A DNA stretch of 14,087 nt from an uncultured delta proteobacterium (GTDB lineage: Bacteria; Myxococcota_A; Bradymonadia; REDH01). Positions within the stretch are counted from its first letter, which is position 1, and each line of letters starts with the position of its first letter. Where the stretch lies: the NCBI GenBank assembly GCA_903873545.1, contig CAIQPA010000550.1, positions 1 through 14,087 of the forward strand. The letters run 5' to 3'. This document shows positions 4,697 through 11,094 of this stretch, one piece after another. The notes under the pieces are model-generated. The model was not told the DNA's origin. It did not search any database and saw nothing but the letters and a program-made list of their open reading frames with translations. Made by a program: the position numbers and the translations under genes.

Positions 4697-7090
4697 CTAG
4701 CTTCCGCTGCGGATTCGATGCAGCCGGGCTGCGATGTCGGGGAAGGCCTCGGGCGCATGCTCCCAGAGCGGGAGGAACATCCCGGCGGCCAGTTCGCCCT
4801 GCTCTGCGGCCTCGTAGGCGAGCCCAACCTGGTACTGGACGAGAAGGTAGTCGGACTGCGCGAGCCCGCGGACCCGGAGCAGCCCGAGCAGTTCAGTCGC
4901 AGCCTCCGCGAAGGAGCCAGCGGCCAGCAGACAGAGGCCATGCTCGTAGGTTGCAGCCGCCGCGTGGGTGCCAGCGCGCTCGGCGGCCAGCAGTGCCAGC
5001 GCCTCCGCCGCGCTGCCGCTGAGGCGAAGCCGAATGGCTCGGGCAACCGCCGAGTCGGCGTCGCGTCGCAGGAGCGAGTCGGAGAGGGTCAGCATGTAAA
5101 CGGAGTGCGACGAGGGCCGGCCGATGGGGGCATCGATGTCGCTCTCGTCGATCGACTCGCCGGTCTCGATGGAGAAGTCGTCATCATCCTCGAGCAGGTC
5201 GGGGCTGACGGCCTCGTAGGCGCTCGTTGCCAGCGGGGCTCCGGAACCTTGCGACTGCGCCGCGAGAGCCGAGAGGATCGCCTCACGCTGCGGAGCATGC
5301 TGAAGGGTCTCGTCGAGGCTGGCCTCTGGGTCGTCCGTCAGGAAGAGGTCCCCGTGTGCGTCATCTGCGACGGAGCGGTGGGTGATGGAGGAGGGTGCTC
5401 CCTGCCACTCCTCGTGCTCGTGATGCGCCGCCTCCGCACTCGGCAGCTCATCGATGCGGGCGAGGATCAGTTCGGCGTGCTCAGGCCACTCGCCGAGGAT
5501 TTCGAAGAGGCGTGCGCGGGCGATGTCGTGGTCGCCTTCGGTGACGAGGATGGCAACTTCGGTGAGCGCGTCGTCGAGGTCACCGGGGAGGAAGTCGTCG
5601 GTGCCAAGCGAGATGGTCGCGAGGTTGTCTGCCGACGCGCCGCTGCCGAGCTGGGCGATGCCAGATTGAACGAGCGAGCTTTCGAGCTGACCAAGCAGTT
5701 CTGCGTCTGCCGCCATGCCGGCCGCAGCCTGCTTGCCTGCCGCGCTGGGGCCTCCGAGGAGGGCGTCGAGCGCGGAGAAGGAGCCTGCATCGCCAACGGG
5801 TGGCGCGGGGCGGGGCACGGGCGCCTTCGGTCGGCTTGCGGCGCGACGCGCCTCCACCTCTTCGAGGAATTCCCGGACGTCGAGATGGCCCGGGACGATG
5901 GCGTCTGCCTCTGCGACGACGGCAGCGGCACGGTCGAGGTCCTCATCAATGACGAGACGGGCGAGCCTGACGATGTCGCGGACAGCAGCCTGGTCCTGAC
6001 CGGCTTGTTTGTGGACCTCGATCTTGCGCCGTATGACCCGCTGGTTGCTGGGGTCGCTCTTGAGGAGCTGGCGGAGGTGGTCGGTAGCGCGATCGTAGAG
6101 GTTGTACTTGAGGAAGACATCGACCTCGCCCATCCGACGCTCGATCTCATCGGTAGATAGCGACGCGTTGGCCTCGACCGGCGCAGCGGGCGGGCTCTGA
6201 AGCGAGAGCGATTCGCGGGCGGCGGCGTCGTCGGGGTCGAGCGCGATGATGCGCCGCAAGACCCTCTCTTCGTGTTCGCGATGGCCATCTTCACGGTAGC
6301 CTGCGGCTAGCTCGCGCAAGACGGCAACGGCGCGTCCCTTTTCGCCCATAGAGACGAGCGCCTCGATGAGGAGTTCGAGCGCCTCTGCATCGTGTGGGTC
6401 GCGCTCGAGCAGCCGCTGGATGCGGGGGATCGCACGAGCCCCGCGCTGGGTCTCGGTGAGCGCGCGGATGAGCTGGCGGTGGCGGGACTCGTCGTCAGGG
6501 AAGTGGATGAGCAGCCGCTCGGCGACCTTGACGAACTCGTCGAGGCGACGGGTGCGATGGAGGGTATCCGCGGCGGCGTTGAAGTGCTCGCGCGCAGGCA
6601 GCATGAGCTTGTCGAGGGCGTACTGTTCGGCGAGCCGGATCCGGTTGCCGACATGGTCGGGGTCGAGCTCCACCATGCGCGTGAGGATGGTGATGTAGGA
6701 GGCGGGGTCGCCGGCCTGAAGGAAGGCCTGCGAGACCTGGTCGAAGAGCAGCAGCGCATCACTGAGCATGCCGGTCTGGTAGTAGAGGTTGGCGAGCCGG
6801 ATCTTGGCTTCCGTCTCGTCCGGCGAGAGCTTGAGGACCTGCCGGTAGACGGCAACGGCCTTGGCGAAGAAGCCGCCCGCTTCGTAGATCAGGGCGACTT
6901 CGGCGTAGGTACGAACCGCATCGCCGGGGTTGCTGGCCTTGAGGTAGAGCTCGGCGATGCGCTGCAGGGTGCGGACATCGTTGTTGTCCTCCGCAACAAT
7001 CTTCTGCAGTTCCGCAATGGCCTTGGTGTACTGGCCTTTGAGACTGAACTTCTGGGCCGCTTCAGCGACTTTGATGCGGTCGATGGCCAC
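4697..7090 (-). CDS. Large cytoplasmic TPR-repeat protein with acidic central linker
   Basis: A 797-residue protein without signal peptide or membrane spans. The N-terminal half (about 5-290) is a run of tetratricopeptide helices, for example the AAQKFSLKGQYTKAIAELQK unit, then VYRQVLKLSPDETEAKIRLA and LERDPHDAEALELLIEALVS. A second block around 318-400 (VDVFLKYNLYDRATDHLRQL) is followed by a Pro-rich hinge near 420-432. A long low-complexity, acidic region with a Glu-Asp-Asp-Asp-Asp cluster near 635 comes next, and a final TPR-like block spans about 665-795. Such scaffolds bind partner proteins; related TPR proteins are common in deltaproteobacteria, but no function can be named. The start is GTG at 7090, supported by the N-terminal repeat beginning at once; the ribosome site is weak (AGGG). 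It is the last gene of the aroQ-efp series, 62 nt after efp. Confidence 0.85.
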   Translation of the reverse strand: MAIDRIKVAEAAQKFSLKGQYTKAIAELQKIVAEDNNDVRTLQRIAELYLKASNPGDAVRTYAEVALIYEAGGFFAKAVAVYRQVLKLSPDETEAKIRLANLYYQTGMLSDALLLFDQVSQAFLQAGDPASYITILTRMVELDPDHVGNRIRLAEQYALDKLMLPAREHFNAAADTLHRTRRLDEFVKVAERLLIHFPDDESRHRQLIRALTETQRGARAIPRIQRLLERDPHDAEALELLIEALVSMGEKGRAVAVLRELAAGYREDGHREHEERVLRRIIALDPDDAAARESLSLQSPPAAPVEANASLSTDEIERRMGEVDVFLKYNLYDRATDHLRQLLKSDPSNQRVIRRKIEVHKQAGQDQAAVRDIVRLARLVIDEDLDRAAAVVAEADAIVPGHLDVREFLEEVEARRAASRPKAPVPRPAPPVGDAGSFSALDALLGGPSAAGKQAAAGMAADAELLGQLESSLVQSGIAQLGSGASADNLATISLGTDDFLPGDLDDALTEVAILVTEGDHDIARARLFEILGEWPEHAELILARIDELPSAEAAHHEHEEWQGAPSSITHRSVADDAHGDLFLTDDPEASLDETLQHAPQREAILSALAAQSQGSGAPLATSAYEAVSPDLLEDDDDFSIETGESIDESDIDAPIGRPSSHSVYMLTLSDSLLRRDADSAVARAIRLRLSGSAAEALALLAAERAGTHAAAATYEHGLCLLAAGSFAEAATELLGLLRVRGLAQSDYLLVQYQVGLAYEAAEQGELAAGMFLPLWEHAPEAFPDIAARLHRIRSGS

Positions 7091-7152
7091 CGGTTCCCTG
7101 GGTCAAAATGGGAGGCTAGCTCCCCAGCTGCCTCGCGCGGAGGAGTCCGATT

Positions 7153-7719
7153 CTACTTCACGCGCTCGGCGAAGGTTGCAGTGCGGGTGTCGACCTTAAT
7201 CTTCTCGCCCTCCTGCACGTAGAGCGGGACCTGCACGACGGCGCCGGTCTCGAGGTGGGCAGGCTTGCTGCCTCCCTGTGCGGTGTCGCCCTTCACGCCG
7301 GGATCCGCGCGGACAATCTTGAGTTCGACGAAGGTCGGGACATCGATGTTGATGGCGCGGCCGCGGTAGAAGAGGAGGGTGACGGGCAGGTTGTCGATGA
7401 GCCAGGGAATGGCCTCTTCGACGGCATCCTTACCCAGCGTCACCTGCTCGTAGTTCTCTTGGTTCATGAAGATGTAGTCCTCGCCGTCAAGGTAGAGGAA
7501 GGTGGCCGACATCTCGAGGAGGTCGGGCACATCCACCTTGTCGCCGGAGCGGAAGTTCCGCTCGAGGACGCGACCGGTGATCATGTTCTTGAAGCGTGTC
7601 TTGACCATGGCGACACCCTTGCCGGGCTTCACATGCTGGGCCTCGAGGACAACCCAGGGCTCCCCATCGACTTCAATCTTGAGGTTCTTGCGGAAATCGT
7701 TGGTATCGTACTGAGCCAT
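7153..7719 (-). CDS. efp: Elongation factor P
   Basis: EF-P binds between the P and E sites of stalled ribosomes and speeds peptide bonds at consecutive prolines. The 188-residue length and three beta-barrel domains (about 1-65, 66-128 and 130-188) are standard. The tip loop HVKPGKG carries Lys34, the residue beta-lysylated by EpmA/EpmB and then hydroxylated by EpmC in E. coli. Flanking residues (NDFRKNLK at 7-14, then DGEPW at 18-22) also match that class rather than the Arg32 rhamnosylated class. The middle domain has FLYLDGEDYIFMNQENYEQV, and the C-terminal domain VDTRTATFAERVK is typical. ATG at 7719 has a modest AAGG eight bases upstream. It lies 105 nt downstream of aroQ, an arrangement also known in Bacillus and many other bacteria. 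The modification enzymes EpmA and EpmB are not in the window. Confidence 0.97.
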   Translation of the reverse strand: MAQYDTNDFRKNLKIEVDGEPWVVLEAQHVKPGKGVAMVKTRFKNMITGRVLERNFRSGDKVDVPDLLEMSATFLYLDGEDYIFMNQENYEQVTLGKDAVEEAIPWLIDNLPVTLLFYRGRAINIDVPTFVELKIVRADPGVKGDTAQGGSKPAHLETGAVVQVPLYVQEGEKIKVDTRTATFAERVK

Positions 7720-7767
7720 TGAGGATGCCTTGGTTTCGATTCAGTTGCGGCCTCTGTCGCGCGGGGG

Positions 7768-7796
7768 CTCCTACCCTCTCACGGTCAAAGCCGCAA
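7768..7796 (-). promoter_or_regulatory. Candidate internal promoter for efp
   Basis: In the 105-nt gap between aroQ and efp, the minus strand reads TTGCGG (7796-7791), 17 bases, then TAGGAG (7773-7768). Spacing is ideal but both boxes are imperfect. A TTGACC (7788-7783) lies between them. The -10 resembles the TAGGGG seen upstream of the GT39 gene. It would let efp be expressed apart from aroQ. Confidence 0.28.
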
Positions 7797-7824
7797 GCAA
7801 GATGGGGCGCTCGGGGCCTGCCGG

Positions 7825-8265
7825 TTAGCGGACAGCCGAGGCGGTAAGGGCCTCGACGGCGAGTTCGTAGCCCACTGCCCCAAGCCCGATGATGACGCCG
7901 GCGGCGAGATCTGCGGTCACGGAGGTGTGGCGGAAGCTCTCCCGCGCGTAGGTGTTGCTCAGGTGGACCTCGACGAAGGGGAGGTTGGCTGCGATGAGGG
8001 CATCGCGGATGGCGACGGCGTGGTGGGTATAGCCGCCCGGGTTGATGATGATTCCCGTGACGCCGCGCGCCGGCGCGCCCTGAATCGCATCGATGAGGAT
8101 CCCCTCGTGGTTGGACTGGAGCGCGACGAGTTCGAAGCCTAGGGCGGCGGCCCGCTGCCGCACCCGCTCCTCGAGTTCAGCAAGCGTTGTGCTGCCGTAG
8201 TGATGGGGCTCGCGACTGCCGAGCAGGTTGAGGTTGGGACCATTGAGAAGCAGCAGAGCGGGCAT
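7825..8265 (-). CDS. aroQ: Type II 3-dehydroquinate dehydratase
   Basis: The third step of the shikimate pathway, dehydrating 3-dehydroquinate to 3-dehydroshikimate in the cytoplasm; type II enzymes form dodecamers. The 146-residue product shows the full active site: LNGPNLNLLGSREP (7-20) with Arg18, catalytic Tyr23, QSNHEG (50-55), Asn75 in INPGGYTHHA with His81, then EVHLSN (99-104) with His101, Arg108 and Arg112. Numbering matches well-studied members almost exactly. The open frame extends upstream to 8478, but those 71 extra residues are unlike any AroQ. ATG 8265 has AAGG seven bases upstream and gives the standard length, so it is the start. It is first in the aroQ-efp-TPR series and divergent from the GT39-like gene (139-nt gap). 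Confidence 0.97.
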   Translation of the reverse strand: MPALLLLNGPNLNLLGSREPHHYGSTTLAELEERVRQRAAALGFELVALQSNHEGILIDAIQGAPARGVTGIIINPGGYTHHAVAIRDALIAANLPFVEVHLSNTYARESFRHTSVTADLAAGVIIGLGAVGYELAVEALTASAVR

Positions 8266-8295
8266 GGCGGAGCCTTGTGGCGGTGGCGCGGCGCC

Positions 8296-8324
8296 TTGAC
8301 ACCCATAGGGGGCAGGGATAGGGG
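8296..8324 (+). promoter_or_regulatory. Candidate sigma-70 promoter for the GT39-like gene
   Basis: A perfect -35 TTGACA (8296-8301) is followed by exactly 17 bases and TAGGGG (8319-8324). The -10 keeps only the leading T and A. The predicted start near 8331 gives a leader of about 74 nt. It sits in the 139-nt divergent gap with aroQ. The exact -35 and spacing make it the best promoter match in the window. Confidence 0.45.
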
Positions 8325-8404
8325 CCGACTGCCCGTGGAGCGCCTGAATCTGTGCGCCTTCTGCGGGCGTTGCAAGCAGATTTCTGACAGGCAGGAAGAC
8401 AGGC

Positions 8405-10936
8405 ATGGCGAATCCGACGGATGCGAACCCCCTAGGCCGCGGCCGCGGCTGGATGGCCGCAGTTGTCTCCGCCCTCATCGCCCTGCTCTATCTCGTCCCT
8501 GCCGCCACGACCGGCCTCTGGGAGCCTTGGGAAACGGCGCCGGCAACGCTGGCGCGCGGGCTGTCGGACGGCACGGCCGGCTCCGTCTTCGCCCCGATGA
8601 AGTCGGGGGCGCTCTTTTCGCGGCCCTGGCTCTCCTCCTTGATGGGGCAGGTGGGCTTCTCCGCCGGCGGCGGCAGCGAGCTCGGCCTGCGGCTTCCTGC
8701 GCTGCTCCTGGTGGTGGCCGCCGCCGCGGCAGGCTTCATGCTCCTGGACCGGTGGGTGGGTCGGCGCGCGGCGCTGCTCGGCGCCCTCCTCTTCGCGATG
8801 GTGCCCCAAGCGGCGCTTGGCGCGACCCACCTTGCCGCCGATGGGCTGCTGCTCGGACTCTTCTCCTGTCTGGTCGTTGCAGTAGCGGAGATGGCGGCGG
8901 CGAACCGCGACCGGCGACCGGCGCTCGCCATTTCGATCGGCCTGCTTGTTGCGATGATGGCGGGTGCGCGCGGGGGCGTGGGCCTCGCATTGGCGCTCGG
9001 ACTGCTCGCCGTGTCGGCGCTCGGGACGCGCCCGGCGGGTGGCTTCTGTCGCATCGGGCTCGGCGTGGGCCTGGCCCTTTTCGCCGCGCTGCTGGTACCC
9101 GCGGGTCTACAACTCTCGGGAGGCTGGGAGGCCTGCAAGGAGTCGTTCGGGCTGGCGATGATCGCAGGCCCTGCGCTGCTCCTGACCCTTACCTTCGGCC
9201 CCAAGAGCCGGCTCCGAGCGCTGTTCCACGGCTCGGGCGCGATGGCGGCGGGCATTGTTGCCGCTGTCGGCGTTGCGCTCCCGCTGGTGCTCGCCGCCGG
9301 CGAGACGGGCTGGCCGGAGGCGCTAAGCGGCTTCCTCTCCAATGCCTTCTTCACGTCGCGCACGCTGCCGATTCACCCCACCTTTGATGTTCTTATCCGG
9401 GTCACCGGCTACTCTCTCTACCCCACCATCGTCTTTCTGCCGCTGGCAGTTGCGCTGGCGCTCCGCCACGAAGATTCCGACCGCGGCGCCATCCTTGCTG
9501 TCGCCATCGGCGCGATGGGTGTGGGCTTTCTGGTCTTGGGCCTCTCCTCCACGCTCGCGGCGGTCTACCTCATGCCTGTGGCGATGCCGCTTGCCATCCT
9601 GGTGGCCTCGGCGTTGACCGAAGCGCGGCCCGCGGAGGGCGATGAGAAGCGCAGTGCGACCTGGTCGCTCGCGGGCTTCGCGGCGCTCGTGCTCCTGGCC
9701 GTCACGACCAAGGATGTTGCGGAGAGTTACAACAAGGAGCTTGGCGTTCCGGGACCGCAGGTCTTGTTCGAATCCATCTTCCTCGATGGCCCCTCCACCT
9801 TCCCGAGCAGCTACCGCCTCGACATCATGCGGCCGCTCATTGCCATGTGGGGGTTGCTGTTGGTGGCCGTCTTCTTCTCGCCCATCGCCCAGCTATCGGC
9901 GGTGGGACGCACGCTCTCGGAGGCCGTATCGGGAACGACCGGGCGCATGGCGTCGATGCTGGGTCGCGTCGGAGAGCTGCTGCAGTCGCTGGCAGGCCGC
10001 CTTGGCGCCATCTTTACCCCCGCGCGGTCGGGGCTGTTGGTCTCTGTTGCGCTCGCGCTTTCCATCCTTGGCTGGGGCGGCGAGCTGCTGTTTCAGGCGA
10101 TTCCCGAGGCGGCAGACCACTTCAGTCAGAAGGGGATCCTCGAGGAGTACGAGAACCTCTCCAAGGAGGGTGAGCCGCTCCTCATCGCGGGCATCGCATC
10201 CAAGGACACGAGCTACTACTTTGGCGCCGCATCCATGGAGCGGCTACCGCGGGTGACGGAGCTTGAGGGCCGGTTCTGCGATGCGACAAGCCGACTCTTT
10301 GCGGTCATCCCTGCGGCGAGCCTCGGCGAGCTGTATGCGACCCTCAAGCGGGTGCCTGAGGCCGGCCGCAGCTGCAAGCGCCCGCCGGAGCTCTTCGTCG
10401 TCGACGGGCGTTCCAGCCGCTTCCTCCTGCTGAGCAATGAACTGCATCCCGACCGCGGCGAGCGGGACCAGAACTACGTTGCCGAGAGCATCTTCTCCAA
10501 GACCACGCTGCCCAAAGCTGCCAAGTTGGCGACCAAGAAGGTGACGGTCGATGGAAAACTTCGCCTCTATGCCACGGAGATGGCGGCAGAGGTCGGCTCG
10601 GGTGATCCGCTGGTTGTAACGACCTACTGGGAGGTGCTGAGCCGTATCCCGTCGGATGCCGAAATGTTCATCCACGTCGACTTCGGCGGCAACCGGATCA
10701 ACGGCGACCACAAGCCGGTCGGCGGCAAGTATCCGATGCAATACTGGGTGCCGGGAGACATCATCCGCGACGTTCACACCATGCCGGTCAGCCGCGCCGA
10801 CAAGTCGGGCGACTACACGGTGTGGGGCGGCTTCTTCCGCGGCGACGACCGGCTGAAGGTCTCCCCCAAGGCGAATGACGACCGGGTCAACTTTGGCAAG
10901 GTGGCCATCAACAAGCGGGCCCCCAAGAAGCCGTAG
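8405..10936 (+). CDS. GT39/ArnT-like membrane glycosyltransferase with long exported C-terminal domain
   Basis: An 843-residue polytopic membrane protein. Roughly 12 hydrophobic segments lie between residues 16 and 565, followed by a soluble tail of about 280 residues, probably periplasmic. The N-terminus follows the GT39/ArnT plan: first helix, then a loop with LWEPWETAP (38-46), ATLARGL (47-53), FSRPWL (71-76) and an RLP (96-98) opening the next helix. Such enzymes move sugars from polyprenyl-phosphate carriers to lipids or proteins outside the cytoplasm. The usual acidic pair in the first loop (Pro-Asp-Glu in ArnT) reads Pro-Trp-Glu here. The tail ends in a compact beta-rich module containing RINGDHKPVGGKYP and WVPGDIIRD (about 760-785), then YTVWGGFFRGDDRL. 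ATG 8405 follows AGGAAG by six bases. Donor and acceptor are unknown; the family call is by topology and motifs. Confidence 0.72.
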   Translation: MANPTDANPLGRGRGWMAAVVSALIALLYLVPAATTGLWEPWETAPATLARGLSDGTAGSVFAPMKSGALFSRPWLSSLMGQVGFSAGGGSELGLRLPALLLVVAAAAAGFMLLDRWVGRRAALLGALLFAMVPQAALGATHLAADGLLLGLFSCLVVAVAEMAAANRDRRPALAISIGLLVAMMAGARGGVGLALALGLLAVSALGTRPAGGFCRIGLGVGLALFAALLVPAGLQLSGGWEACKESFGLAMIAGPALLLTLTFGPKSRLRALFHGSGAMAAGIVAAVGVALPLVLAAGETGWPEALSGFLSNAFFTSRTLPIHPTFDVLIRVTGYSLYPTIVFLPLAVALALRHEDSDRGAILAVAIGAMGVGFLVLGLSSTLAAVYLMPVAMPLAILVASALTEARPAEGDEKRSATWSLAGFAALVLLAVTTKDVAESYNKELGVPGPQVLFESIFLDGPSTFPSSYRLDIMRPLIAMWGLLLVAVFFSPIAQLSAVGRTLSEAVSGTTGRMASMLGRVGELLQSLAGRLGAIFTPARSGLLVSVALALSILGWGGELLFQAIPEAADHFSQKGILEEYENLSKEGEPLLIAGIASKDTSYYFGAASMERLPRVTELEGRFCDATSRLFAVIPAASLGELYATLKRVPEAGRSCKRPPELFVVDGRSSRFLLLSNELHPDRGERDQNYVAESIFSKTTLPKAAKLATKKVTVDGKLRLYATEMAAEVGSGDPLVVTTYWEVLSRIPSDAEMFIHVDFGGNRINGDHKPVGGKYPMQYWVPGDIIRDVHTMPVSRADKSGDYTVWGGFFRGDDRLKVSPKANDDRVNFGKVAINKRAPKKP

Positions 10937-10957
10937 GGGCCGGATCGGGGGCGTCGG

Positions 10958-10973
10958 TTGGCACTACGCTCGC
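10958..10973 (+). promoter_or_regulatory. Candidate sigma-54 promoter upstream of the ASH lipoprotein
   Basis: TTGGCAC (10958-10964), 5 bases, TCGC (10970-10973) matches the -24/-12 pattern TTGGCAC-N5-TTGC with one mismatch and correct GG-to-GC spacing. Transcription would start near 10985, leaving a leader of about 110 nt. The remaining 158-nt gap (10937-11094) shows no T-tract terminator after the GT39-like gene, only a 5-bp hairpin at 11020-11032. Confidence 0.33.
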
Positions 10974-11094
10974 CGCACCGTTTGAGGTATGAGGGCGGCG
11001 TCGGGCGATGGTGCTTGCAGCAGGCCGCCTGCCGACTAGTTTCGCTGTGCGTGACCGATGGTGCCTTCGGGCCAACGACAAAGGAGTAAGCAAG

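Noticed and set aside
4682..6160. 492-residue open frame on the plus strand opposite the TPR gene
   Set aside because: Composition follows the antisense of TPR codons, with no motif or ribosome site. It also starts in the tRNA/TPR gap and ends arbitrarily.
7105..7124. Short stem GGGAG/CTCCC followed by ATTTT on the minus strand between efp and the TPR gene
   Set aside because: Only 5 bp, with a T4 run. It is too weak to call a terminator, and the two genes look co-transcribed.
8266..8478. 71-residue N-terminal extension of AroQ
   Set aside because: It is Pro/Ala-rich, overlaps the promoter and start of the divergent GT39-like gene, and precedes the canonical AroQ start, which has its own ribosome site.
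11020..11032. GCAGG-CCG-CCTGC hairpin upstream of the lipoprotein gene
   Set aside because: The 5-bp stem with a 3-base loop has no T run, so it is not a credible terminator; no other role is visible.
11008..11094. Longer start of the lipoprotein gene
   Set aside because: It would place the signal peptide internally. ATG 11095 has AAGGAG at ideal spacing and begins directly with a signal sequence.
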